Shown here: positions 8,752 to 16,648 of the stretch, piece after piece | Numbering within the stretch: position 1 is the stretch's first letter | Layout of the letters: each line of letters starts with the position of its first letter | NCBI RefSeq assembly: GCF_002094305.1 | Contig: NZ_LWTX01000003.1 | Location: 124,001 to 188,000 of the forward strand | Source of the DNA: Prescottella equi | GTDB lineage: Bacteria; Actinomycetota; Actinomycetes; Mycobacteriales; Mycobacteriaceae | DNA: 64,000 bases | Direction of reading: 5' to 3' | Program-made: the position numbers and the translations under genes | The notes under the pieces: generated by a model | Databases searched by the model: none | Told to the model about the DNA's origin: nothing | The model's input: the letters and a program-made list of their open reading frames with translations, nothing else

Positions 8752-9932
8752 CGCACATCACCGGTCGCGGGCAGGATGCGGGCGCGGACCTCGCCGAAGC
8801 CGATGCGGCCACCGTTCGCTCCCGGGGCGGTTGCCGAGATCGCGATCTCGTCGCCGTCCTGGATGAACGTGCGCTGCTCACCGGCGACCTCGACGGGTTC
8901 GGCTCCACCCCAGGTCAGTTCGATGAAGGCGCCTCGTTGATCCTTGTCCGGGCCCGAGATGGTGCCGGATCCGAACAGATCACCGGTGCTCGCCGCCGCG
9001 CCGTTGACGGTGGTGTGCGCCAGCATCTGTGCAGGCGACCAGTACATCTGTGCGTAGGGCGGGCGGGAGACGACGTCGCCGTTCCACTCCACCGCGAGAT
9101 CGATGTCCAGGCCCCACTTCTCGTCGCCCTGCAGGTACGGCAGCGGAGTCGGGTCCTGCACGGGGGTGTCGATGCGGGCAGCCTCGAGCGCCAGCAGCGG
9201 GACGACCCACGGGGAGATGGACGTCGCGAAGCTCTTGCCCAGGTTCGGGCCCAGCGGGACGTACTCCCACGCCTGGATGTCGCGGGCCGACCAGTCGTTG
9301 AGGATCACGGCGCCGAAACAGTGCTCGGCGAACTCGTCCGGGGTGATCGAGGAACCCATCGGCGAACCGACACCGACGATGAAGCCCATCTCGGCCTCGA
9401 TGTCGAGACGAATCGACGGGCCGAACGACGGGGCCGCGTCGGCCGGCGCCTTGCGCTGACCACACGGGCGCACGATGTCGGTGCCCGACACGACGACGGT
9501 GCTCGACCGGCCGTGGTAGCCGACCGGCAGGTGCTTCCAGTTCGGCATCAGCGCAGCCGAATCCGGGCGGAACAGGCGACCCAGGTTGGTCGCGTGGTTC
9601 TCCGAGGCGTAGAAGTCGACGTAGTCCGCGACCGCGATCGGCAGGTGCATGGTGACGTCGTCGACCGAGAACACCGCGTCGTCGGCGATCTCACCGGTCA
9701 CCAGTTCGGTGATCTGCGTACGGACCTCGACCCAACGCGCACGGCCCTGGGCCATGAATGCGTTGAGCGTCGACTGGGCGAACGTGTCGTCGCCCAGCGC
9801 CTTTGCGAGGTCGACGACGCTGTCGCCGACACGCACACCCACCCGCGGGCCCGCGTCGGCGGTCGAGAACACGCCGTAGGGCAGGTTGTCGACGCCGAAC
9901 AGGGAGTCGGCGGGGATCGAGATGACGGTCAT
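8748..9932 (-). CDS. fahA: fumarylacetoacetase
   Basis: A 394-residue enzyme, close to the usual length of the family. The stretch SARDIQAWEYVPLGPN followed by LGKSFATSISPWVV is the conserved active-site region of fumarylacetoacetate hydrolase, and the E-x-E metal ligands are visible in RLDIEAEMGF. It hydrolyses fumarylacetoacetate to fumarate and acetoacetate, the last step of tyrosine degradation. It overlaps both neighbours by 4 bases. Confidence 0.95.
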   Translation of the reverse strand: MTVISIPADSLFGVDNLPYGVFSTADAGPRVGVRVGDSVVDLAKALGDDTFAQSTLNAFMAQGRARWVEVRTQITELVTGEIADDAVFSVDDVTMHLPIAVADYVDFYASENHATNLGRLFRPDSAALMPNWKHLPVGYHGRSSTVVVSGTDIVRPCGQRKAPADAAPSFGPSIRLDIEAEMGFIVGVGSPMGSSITPDEFAEHCFGAVILNDWSARDIQAWEYVPLGPNLGKSFATSISPWVVPLLALEAARIDTPVQDPTPLPYLQGDEKWGLDIDLAVEWNGDVVSRPPYAQMYWSPAQMLAHTTVNGAAASTGDLFGSGTISGPDKDQRGAFIELTWGGAEPVEVAGEQRTFIQDGDEIAISATAPGANGGRIGFGEVRARILPATGDVR

Positions 9933-10840
9933 GCGAGGGGTCCTTCCTCGGTCGAGGTGGAATCCACCGAGCCCGTAGGCGCGGAGGGCTCGGTGGATGA
10001 TCGGGGCACCAGTCCGAGGCCGACCAGTTCGGTCAGCGGATCGCTGATGCTGCAGGTGCCGAAGGACCGGAAGTTCGCGCGCAGCGCGTCCACGGCCTCG
10101 GCCGACAGTCCCGCCAGCGCGCCGGCGAGAGCAGTTCCGTCACGGTCGGCGAGCGTCGCGGCGATCTCCTCGACAGTCGCGCCATCGGTTGCCCGATGCG
10201 TGGCGAGCATGAGGTTGAGAAAGCCGTGCTGCTCGAAGCCCGTGTCCGGGTCCGTGTTCCGGACAGCGTGGTGCAGGCCTGCGGTCGCCTTGAACCGCAC
10301 ACCCGACGTCGCGACGGTGTGGATCGCGGCGGCCAGTTCAGCCTCGTCGGGGTACGCGGTCGCGACGACGCCGCCGGTGCGGAACTTCGCGGAGTACGGC
10401 GTGCCGACCAGTCCGGCCAGGATCGCGGGGCGACGGTCGTCACGCGGAACCTCGACGAAGATCTCCACACCCGGCGCGGCCGCGGCGATCTCACCGAGAG
10501 CGGTGAGGAGCGCGTCCGGCGCCTGCCCGTCGGGGACGCCGATCTCCATCGCGACCAGCTTCACGCCGTCCATCGACCGCAACTGCTCGAGCGCCGCCGG
10601 AACGGCGTCGGTGCCGGCGGGCACGGTCAGGCTCAGCTGGAGCTCGCCGTCCTGCTGCGCGACGATGGCGGGCAGCTCACCCAGACGGGGCGCCGGGAAC
10701 ACGAACGGCCCCACCAGCGCAGCGTGGTCACTGCGCTCGTGCGCGAGGTGCGCGGGCACTGCAGCGTCCATCGGCGCGTTCCCCGGGGGGAACAGCGCGG
10801 CGTCGTCGCACAGCCCGGCCAGCAAAGGAGAAATGGTCAC
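9929..10840 (-). CDS. conserved hypothetical protein in the homogentisate operon
   Basis: A 303-residue protein of no recognised family. The GTG start overlaps the hmgA stop by 4 bases, and its own stop overlaps the fumarylacetoacetase start by 4 bases. The N-terminus has LCDDAALFPPGNAPM, and a central block reads SAKFRTGG then FKATAGLHHAVR; alternating hydrophobic strands and Ala-rich helices suggest a soluble alpha/beta fold. There is no signal peptide or membrane segment. The operon lacks a recognisable maleylacetoacetate isomerase, and this gene occupies the matching slot. That role is only inferred. Confidence 0.85.
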   Translation of the reverse strand: MTISPLLAGLCDDAALFPPGNAPMDAAVPAHLAHERSDHAALVGPFVFPAPRLGELPAIVAQQDGELQLSLTVPAGTDAVPAALEQLRSMDGVKLVAMEIGVPDGQAPDALLTALGEIAAAAPGVEIFVEVPRDDRRPAILAGLVGTPYSAKFRTGGVVATAYPDEAELAAAIHTVATSGVRFKATAGLHHAVRNTDPDTGFEQHGFLNLMLATHRATDGATVEEIAATLADRDGTALAGALAGLSAEAVDALRANFRSFGTCSISDPLTELVGLGLVPRSSTEPSAPTGSVDSTSTEEGPLA

Positions 10841-12036
10841 TTGTTCGGCCCCCGTCCGGACCAGGACCACGCGTAGGCCTGGTCCTCGCACGCCAGCGCA
10901 CCTTCACCGAGTTCGAGCGGGCGGAAGGTGTCGACCATGACCGCCAGCTCGTCGAAGAACTCGACGCCGATGCTGCGCTCGTACGCGCCGGGCTGCGGGC
11001 CGTGGGCGTGGCCGCCGGGATGGATCGAGATCGAGCCCTGGCCGATGCCCGAACCCTTGCGGGCCTCGTAGTCGCCTCCGCAGTAGAACATGATCTCGTC
11101 GGAGTCCACGTTCGAGTGGTAGTACGGCACCGGGATCGACAGCGGGTGGTAGTCGACCTTGCGGGGCACGAAGTTGCAGATGACGAAGTTGTTGCCCTCG
11201 AACGCCTGGTGCGCCGGCGGCGGCTGGTGCACGCGTCCGGTGATGGGCTCGTAGTCGGAGATGTTGAAGGTGTACGGGTACAGGCAACCGTCCCAGCCGA
11301 CGACGTCGAACGGGTGGTTGGGATACACCATGCGGGTGCCGACGATCGCTCCCCCGGCACGATGCTTGACGAGGACCTCGACGTCCGTGCCCTCGGCGAT
11401 CAACGGCTCGGTGGGGCCGTGCAGGTCGCGCTCGCAGAACGGCGCGTGCTCGAGGAACTGGCCGAACTTCGACAGGTAACGCTTGGGCGGAACGATGTGA
11501 CTGTTCGCCTCGATTGCGTACGCGCGCAGCGGTTCCGATCCCTGGGGCACCCAGCGGTGGGTGGTCGACATCGGGATCAGGACGTAGTCGCCCGGGCGGG
11601 CGTGCAGGGCGCCGAAAACGGTCTCGACGATCGCCTCGCCGGACTCGACATACACCATCTCGTCGCCGAGCGAGTTGCGGTACAGCGGCGACTCCTTGGC
11701 GGACACCACGTACGACAGGCGCACGTCGGCGTTGCCCAGGATCAGCCGGCGGCCGGTCACGACGTCCGTCTCCGCCCAGATCTCCTCGGGGAAGAGGTCG
11801 TGCAGCTTCAGGTGCCGCGGCTTGAGCGGGTGATTGGGGGTGGTGGTCTGGTCGCGCAGCTCCCACACGGTCGCGTCGACGATGGCCGACGGGATGTGGC
11901 GGTGGTAGAGCAGCGACGAGTCGGAGGAGAAGCCCTCCTCGCCCATCAGCTCCTCGAAGTAGAGCCGGCCTTCCTCGTCCCGGTGCTGGGTGTGACGCTT
12001 CGGCGGAATGTTGCCGAGCTGTCGGTAGAACGCCAT
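10837..12036 (-). CDS. hmgA: homogentisate 1,2-dioxygenase
   Basis: A 399-residue cupin dioxygenase. Family blocks include YANSLGDEM-like RNSLGDEMVYVESG, GDYVLIPMSTTHRW, HPFDVVGWDGCLYPY and HPGGHAHGPQPGAYERS, which carries iron-binding His/Glu residues. It opens the ring of homogentisate to maleylacetoacetate. It is the first gene of a five-gene operon. The substrate would come from the 4-hydroxyphenylpyruvate dioxygenase encoded at 55709. Confidence 0.95.
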   Translation of the reverse strand: MAFYRQLGNIPPKRHTQHRDEEGRLYFEELMGEEGFSSDSSLLYHRHIPSAIVDATVWELRDQTTTPNHPLKPRHLKLHDLFPEEIWAETDVVTGRRLILGNADVRLSYVVSAKESPLYRNSLGDEMVYVESGEAIVETVFGALHARPGDYVLIPMSTTHRWVPQGSEPLRAYAIEANSHIVPPKRYLSKFGQFLEHAPFCERDLHGPTEPLIAEGTDVEVLVKHRAGGAIVGTRMVYPNHPFDVVGWDGCLYPYTFNISDYEPITGRVHQPPPAHQAFEGNNFVICNFVPRKVDYHPLSIPVPYYHSNVDSDEIMFYCGGDYEARKGSGIGQGSISIHPGGHAHGPQPGAYERSIGVEFFDELAVMVDTFRPLELGEGALACEDQAYAWSWSGRGPNK

Positions 12037-12143
12037 GACCGGCCTCCTGAGGTACTCGCGCCCGATCTCGGGCTGTGGTCGTCACCGTCGGCGGGACAGC
12101 AGCGCGGCTGCGATGAACACGGCCGCCGGTCCCCGTCCGAGGT

Positions 12144-12163
12144 TAGTAAACAGATTAACTAGT
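12144..12163. promoter_or_regulatory. candidate MarR operator upstream of hmgA
   Basis: TTAGTAAACAGATTAACTAG is strikingly AT-rich for this genome. It has imperfect two-fold symmetry (TAGT...ACTA) and contains AACAGATTAACTA. The related AACAGATATACTA occurs upstream of the MarR gene. It lies about 110 bases upstream of hmgA. Confidence 0.5.
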
Positions 12164-12254
12164 TTCCGGGCGTGAGCGCAACCACACGAGCGGTCTCGTC
12201 CCCCGACGCCCACCTCCCCCTCCGCCGGCACCCCGCTATCCCGCCGCCCCGCCC

Positions 12255-12363
12255 CTCGCGTTTTGCGCACTTAGCGCGCCCTCGCGCCCTCCCACCCCGC
12301 GTTTTGCGCACTTAGCGCGGCGCGGGGACGCGCCCGGGCAGCATCAAGTGCGCAAAACGCGGG
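12255..12363. repeat. GCGTTTTGCGCACTTA element, cluster 1 (three copies)
   Basis: Copies at 12255-12279 and 12298-12319 are direct; a third at 12346-12363 is inverted. The core is GCGTTTTGCGCACTTA, usually followed by GCGCG. Direct and inverted copies can pair into a stem of about 15-16 bases. The cluster starts 26 bases past the MarR stop, so one function may be transcript termination. The same element recurs three times at 13989-14100. Confidence 0.8.
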
Positions 12364-12388
12364 AGGAAGAAGGGGGTTGGAGGACGCG

Positions 12389-12964
12389 TCAGTTGCGGCC
12401 GCGGACGTCGAACTGGCTGCGGTTGGTGATCAGCTTGTCGAGCAGCATGACGAGAATGTGCTGCTCAGCCTCGGTGAGCACGCTCGCCCAGGCGTACTCG
12501 CGCTCGTTGTGTTCGCGGTAGGTCGCCGCCATCTCGGTGCGCCCCTGCTCGGTGAGCGACAGCTGCACCGACCGGCCGTCGCGCGCGTCCGGGGATCGCT
12601 CGATCAGACCGCTCGCGACCAGCGTCTTCGCCAGGTTCGACACCGCGGCACGGCTCATGCCGGTGAGTTTGGCGGCGCTCTTGGGTTCGATGGGCCCGGC
12701 CAGCCACGTGACGAACAGCAACCGGAACGCCGACCACGACAGCCCGCGCGGGCGATGTACCGACGATTCCAGGTCGTACGTGACGACGTTCGCCGCTCGG
12801 TTGAGGGTCAGTAAAACCTGCGTGGCCAGTTGATGGGTGGACCCGAACTCCGTGCTCAGACGCGTATTGGCGAGGTCGATGAAGGACCAGAAGTCGAGCG
12901 ACCCGGGAGCCGGCGTCGCCGAACCCTCCGCCGCCTGCGCGCTGCGTCCCTCGTCGCCGTTCAT
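12389..12964 (-). CDS. MarR family transcriptional regulator
   Basis: A 191-residue winged-helix regulator, longer than the usual 140-160 because of an Ala/Gly/Pro-rich N-terminal tail. The DNA-binding part includes KLTGMSRAAVSNLAKTLVASG and the wing RSPDARDGRSVQLSLTEQG, the MarR hallmark. It lies upstream of and codirectional with the homogentisate operon, and both promoters carry an AACAGATnnACTA motif. Control of aromatic amino acid degradation is therefore likely. Confidence 0.9.
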   Translation of the reverse strand: MNGDEGRSAQAAEGSATPAPGSLDFWSFIDLANTRLSTEFGSTHQLATQVLLTLNRAANVVTYDLESSVHRPRGLSWSAFRLLFVTWLAGPIEPKSAAKLTGMSRAAVSNLAKTLVASGLIERSPDARDGRSVQLSLTEQGRTEMAATYREHNEREYAWASVLTEAEQHILVMLLDKLITNRSQFDVRGRN

Positions 12965-13024
12965 CCGGCCACCCTATCGCGGCAGCCCAGCGCCCTGCGA
13001 AGGACGAAACGTCGTACAGAATCC

Positions 13025-13045
13025 ACCTAAATAGTATATCTGTTA
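13025..13045. promoter_or_regulatory. candidate MarR autoregulatory operator
   Basis: Reading the minus strand, TGATTAACAGATATACTATT lies about 60-80 bases upstream of the MarR ATG. It shares AACAGATnnACTA with the site upstream of hmgA. Confidence 0.45.
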
Positions 13046-13217
13046 ATCATTTCGGGAGCTGCGGTTTGCCGCTGAGCTGACGGCGCGAGGGACCTTCGAC
13101 CCTACGTTCGGCCCTGTGCGCCAATGGGTTACCCATACGCGGCTTAAAGTCTGTACAAAGGACCGAGACCAGCGAAAGCGTCGCCCACGACCGGGGCGCG
13201 ACGACCCCCCGAACAGG

Positions 13218-13907
13218 ATGAACATGAGCACACTGCAGACCCTCGATCGCGGGCTGCGTGCACTCGACGTCGTCGCACAGTCCGCCGCCGGCATCTCGGT
13301 CGCCGACCTCGCTCGCGAACTCGATGTGCACCGCGCCATCTGTTACCGGATCGTCGCCACGCTCGAGGCGCACGGACTGGTCGCACGCACCGCCGACGGC
13401 CGAATCCGGCTGGGCGTGAGTGCCGCCGTCCTCGCGTCCCGGTTCGAACCGCAGTTCGCCGGCGACGTCCAGCCGATCCTGCATCTGCTCGCCAACGAGA
13501 CCCGCGCGACGGCCTTCGTCTCCGCAGCCCAGGGCGAGAACTGCGTCGTCATCCTGGTCGCCGAACCGGAGGGGACGCTCCTGCGCGTCGCGTACCGAGT
13601 CGGCAGCAGCCATCCACTCGACCGCGGTGCCGCCGGGATCGCGATCCTGGCGATGCGCCCGGAGAAGCCGACCGACTCCGACGAGGTCTGCCAGGCGCGG
13701 GCCGACGGCTTCAGCCTCACTCGCGGACAGCTCGAGCACGGCGCGGTCGGCATCGCGACGGGGATCCGTCTGCCGGACGGCGTCGGCGCCACCACCGGAC
13801 TCGAGCGCAGTGTCGGCGTCGTGGCGATCGACGGCCTCGACACCGAGCGGGCCGCCGGCGCGGTCCAGCGCACCGCCCGCCAGATCGAGCGGCTCATCAC
13901 CGTCTGA
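13218..13907 (+). CDS. IclR family transcriptional regulator
   Basis: A 229-residue IclR protein. The N-terminal winged helix is TLQTLDRGLRALDVV...ISVADLARELDVHRAICYRIVATLE; the effector domain follows, with LDRGAAGIAILA near the ligand pocket. Two in-frame ATGs 6 bases apart (13218 and 13224) are possible starts. It lies upstream of, and codirectional with, the P450-MHS-hydrolase genes. It is the obvious candidate regulator, sensing the P450 substrate or a breakdown product. Confidence 0.9.
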   Translation: MNMSTLQTLDRGLRALDVVAQSAAGISVADLARELDVHRAICYRIVATLEAHGLVARTADGRIRLGVSAAVLASRFEPQFAGDVQPILHLLANETRATAFVSAAQGENCVVILVAEPEGTLLRVAYRVGSSHPLDRGAAGIAILAMRPEKPTDSDEVCQARADGFSLTRGQLEHGAVGIATGIRLPDGVGATTGLERSVGVVAIDGLDTERAAGAVQRTARQIERLITV

Positions 13908-13988
13908 CGCGACGCGTCCGACGACGCCCCACCCACCTCCACACCCGGCAGCACCCCCGGCGGCACCCGCACCTCGCGAGTGCCGCCT

Positions 13989-14100
13989 CTCGCGTTTTGC
14001 GCACTTAGCGCGCCGAAACCGGCCCCTCACCCCGCAACAAGTGCGCAAAACGCGAGGGAGACGGGGCCGCGACTAGCGATAAGTGCGCAAAACGCGAGGG
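13989..14100. repeat. GCGTTTTGCGCACTTA element, cluster 2 (three copies)
   Basis: One direct copy (13989-14013, CTCGCGTTTTGCGCACTTAG...) and two inverted copies (14039-14058 and 14081-14100, each AAGTGCGCAAAACGCGAGGG). The inverted copies are identical over 20 bases. The cluster lies about 80 bases past the IclR stop and mirrors cluster 1 past the MarR stop. Confidence 0.8.
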
Positions 14101-14179
14101 GGGACGAAACCCTGTGGCGGGGGGCGGATTCCGGGGAGCATCGACCCGAAGTAACAGACCACTTACGTCGTTACTGAAG

Positions 14180-14264
14180 CCGCACTTGACCTCGAATGTG
14201 ACCGCACTTACTCTGTGCGAAGTTCGCTCACCGCTACAGGTTGTGCGTTATTAGTAACTTCGCA
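14180..14264. promoter_or_regulatory. candidate regulator-binding region of the P450 promoter
   Basis: Two direct CCGCACTT repeats lie at 14180-14187 and 14202-14209, 22 bases apart (two helical turns). A perfect 9-base inverted repeat follows, TGCGAAGTT (14216-14224) and AACTTCGCA (14256-14264). The upstream IclR protein is the likely ligand of one of these. Confidence 0.45.
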
Positions 14265-14300
14265 GTTCGAGCGAGTTTCAGAGCAACGGAGATTCAAGTC

Positions 14301-16607
14301 ATGAGCGCGTGCCCGATCGATCACAAGGCCCTCCAGAACATGGGATGCCCGGTTTCCGCGAATGCCGCTGCCTTCGATCCCTTCACCGGTCCGTACCAGG
14401 TGGATCCCGCGGCGTCGCTGCGCTGGTCGCGCGACGAGGAGCCGGTCTTCTACAGCCCCGAGCTCGGCTACTGGGTGGTCACCCGATACGAGGACGTCAA
14501 ATCCGTCTTCCGCGACAACATCCTGTTCTCGCCGTCGATCGCACTCGAGAAGATCACCCCGGTCTCGGAAGAGGCGACGGCGACGCTCGCCAAGTACGAC
14601 TACGCAATGGCGCGGACCATGGTGAACGAGGACGAGCCCGCGCACATGCCGCGCCGCCGAGCGCTGATGGATCCGTTCACACCCAAGGAACTGGTCCACC
14701 ACGAGCCGATGGTCCGCCGCCTCACCCGTGAGTACGTGGACCGGTTCATCGACACCGGCCGCGCCGACCTGGTCGACGAGATGCTGTGGGAGGTACCGCT
14801 CACCGTCGCCCTGCACTTCCTCGGCGTGCCGGAGGAGGACATGGACGAGCTGCGCAGCTACTCGATTGCGCACACCGTCAACACGTGGGGCCGCCCCGCG
14901 GTCGAGGAGCAGGTCGCGGTCGCCGAGGCCGTGGGCAAGTTCTGGCAGTACGCCGGCACGGTGCTCGAGAAGATGCGCAAGGATCCGTCCGGCCACGGCT
15001 GGATGCCGTTCGGCATCCGCGTCCAGCAGGAGCAGCCGGACGTCGTCACCGACTCGTACCTGCACTCGATGATGATGGCGGGAATCGTTGCGGCGCACGA
15101 GACCACGGCCAACGCCTCGGCCAACGCCTTCCGTCTACTGCTCGAGAACCGCAGCGTGTGGGAGGAGATCTGCGCCGACCCGAGCCTGATCCCGAACGCG
15201 GTCGAGGAGTGCCTGCGCCATTCCGGTTCGGTGGCCGCGTGGCGCCGACTGGTCACCGACGACACCACCATCGGCGGCATCGACATCCCGAAGGGATCGA
15301 AGCTGCTGATCGTCACCTCGTCGGCCAACCACGACGAGCGACACTTCGACAATGCCGACGATTTCGACATCCGCCGCGAGAACTCCAGCGACCATCTGAC
15401 GTTCGGTTACGGCAGCCACCAGTGCATGGGCAAGAACCTCGCCCGCATGGAGATGCAGATCTTCCTCGAGGAGTTCACCAAGCGCATCCCGCACATGGAG
15501 CTGGTCCCCGACCAGGAGTTCACCTACCTGCCGAACACGTCGTTCCGCGGACCGGATCACGTTCTGGTGCAGTGGGACCCGGCCAAGAATCCGGAGCGCG
15601 CCGACCCGTCGATCCTCGACGAGCGGCAGCCCGTGAAGATCGGTGAGCCGTCGAAGACCAACATCTCGCGGACCGTCACGGTCGACGCCGTCACCCCGGT
15701 CGCCGACGGCGTCGTGCGCGTGACACTGTCCGATCCGTCGGGCAAGCCGCTGCCCAAGTGGACGCCGGGCTCGCACATCGACGTCGAACTGGGTGACCTG
15801 TCCCGGCAGTACTCGCTGTGCAGCGACCCGAACGATCTGTCGCACTACGAGATCGCGGTGCTCGAGGAGCCCGAGAGCCGCGGCGGATCGCGCTACGTGC
15901 ACCACACCCTGCAGGCCGGGCACACACTGAAGATGCGCGGCCCTCGCAACCACTTCAAGCTCGACCCCGACGCGCAGCGCTACGTCTTCGTGGCCGGGGG
16001 CATAGGCATCACTCCGGTGATCGCGATGGCCGACCACGCCAAGGCCACCGGCAAGGACTACGAGATCCACTACTGCGGGCGTGACGTCGCGACCATGGCG
16101 TTGCTCGACCGGCTGACGGCCGATCACGGCGACAAGGTCGAGATCCACTCGAGCGCCGCCGGCAACCGCCTCGACATCCCGGCCCTCCTCGCAACCCCCG
16201 TCGACGGCACCCAGATCTACTCGTGCGGACCGGAACGCCTGCTCGCCGCGCTCGAGGAGGCCACCGCGCACTGGCCCGAGGACTCACTGCACGTCGAGCA
16301 CTTCACGTCGAACCTGGCCACGCTCGACCCGGCCAACGAGCACGCGTTCGAGGTGGAGTTGCGCGACTCCGGCCTGACCATCCAGGTCGCTGCCGATCAG
16401 ACGGTGCTCGACGCCCTGCGCGCGTCGAACATCGACATCCAGAGCGACTGCGAGGAGGGGCTGTGCGGATCGTGCGAAGCCCCGGTCCTCGACGGTGAGG
16501 TGGACCACCGCGACATGGTGCTCACCAAGACCGAACAGGCACAGAACAAGTCGATGATGACGTGCTGCTCGCGCGCGTGCGGCAAGAAGATCAGTCTCGC
16601 CCTCTGA
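14301..16607 (+). CDS. self-sufficient cytochrome P450, CYP116B type (P450-reductase-ferredoxin fusion)
   Basis: A 768-residue three-part fusion. The P450 domain (about 1-430) has the I-helix AHETT, ExxR (ECLR) and the heme-binding FGYGSHQCMG. A phthalate-dioxygenase-reductase-like domain follows, with flavin-binding RQYSLC, GGIGITPV and YSCGP. The C-terminal plant-type [2Fe-2S] ferredoxin has CEEGLCGSC and a downstream TCC. Electrons pass from NAD(P)H through FMN and 2Fe-2S to heme in one chain. It strongly resembles P450RhF of Rhodococcus, which hydroxylates and dealkylates aromatics. The start MSACPIDHKAL has GGAG 9 bases upstream. The native substrate is unknown. Confidence 0.95.
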   Translation: MSACPIDHKALQNMGCPVSANAAAFDPFTGPYQVDPAASLRWSRDEEPVFYSPELGYWVVTRYEDVKSVFRDNILFSPSIALEKITPVSEEATATLAKYDYAMARTMVNEDEPAHMPRRRALMDPFTPKELVHHEPMVRRLTREYVDRFIDTGRADLVDEMLWEVPLTVALHFLGVPEEDMDELRSYSIAHTVNTWGRPAVEEQVAVAEAVGKFWQYAGTVLEKMRKDPSGHGWMPFGIRVQQEQPDVVTDSYLHSMMMAGIVAAHETTANASANAFRLLLENRSVWEEICADPSLIPNAVEECLRHSGSVAAWRRLVTDDTTIGGIDIPKGSKLLIVTSSANHDERHFDNADDFDIRRENSSDHLTFGYGSHQCMGKNLARMEMQIFLEEFTKRIPHMELVPDQEFTYLPNTSFRGPDHVLVQWDPAKNPERADPSILDERQPVKIGEPSKTNISRTVTVDAVTPVADGVVRVTLSDPSGKPLPKWTPGSHIDVELGDLSRQYSLCSDPNDLSHYEIAVLEEPESRGGSRYVHHTLQAGHTLKMRGPRNHFKLDPDAQRYVFVAGGIGITPVIAMADHAKATGKDYEIHYCGRDVATMALLDRLTADHGDKVEIHSSAAGNRLDIPALLATPVDGTQIYSCGPERLLAALEEATAHWPEDSLHVEHFTSNLATLDPANEHAFEVELRDSGLTIQVAADQTVLDALRASNIDIQSDCEEGLCGSCEAPVLDGEVDHRDMVLTKTEQAQNKSMMTCCSRACGKKISLAL

Positions 16608-16648
16608 TCCCCTCCCCAGAATCTCTCCAGCACCCGAAAGGATCCGTC

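Larger units (their letters stand above)
12037..12388. other. intergenic region: hmgA promoter plus repeat elements
   Basis: 352 bases between the MarR stop and the hmgA start. The hmgA-proximal half holds an AT-rich block (12144-12163) that shares a motif with the MarR promoter. The MarR-proximal half holds three copies of the GCGTTTTGCGCACTTA element. I see no credible gene; short Arg/Pro-rich frames here are noise. Confidence 0.6.
13908..14300. other. intergenic region: repeats and P450 promoter
   Basis: 393 bases between the IclR stop and the P450 start. The first part holds three GCGTTTTGCGCACTTA elements. The second part (14150-14290) is less GC-rich and holds paired repeats suited to regulator binding. 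No gene is seen. Confidence 0.6.

Noticed and set aside
8241-10940. An open frame of 899 codons on the + strand
   Set aside because: It is antisense to scoA, fahA and the unknown gene, is Arg/Pro/Ser-rich without domains, and reflects GC-rich third positions.
12082-12270. A 62-codon frame in the hmgA promoter region
   Set aside because: It runs through the repeats and the AT-rich operator-like block, has no start signal and is Arg/Gly-rich.
12255-14100. The repeated GCGTTTTGCGCACTTA elements as a CRISPR array
   Set aside because: Copies occur in both orientations with irregular spacing and no cas genes.
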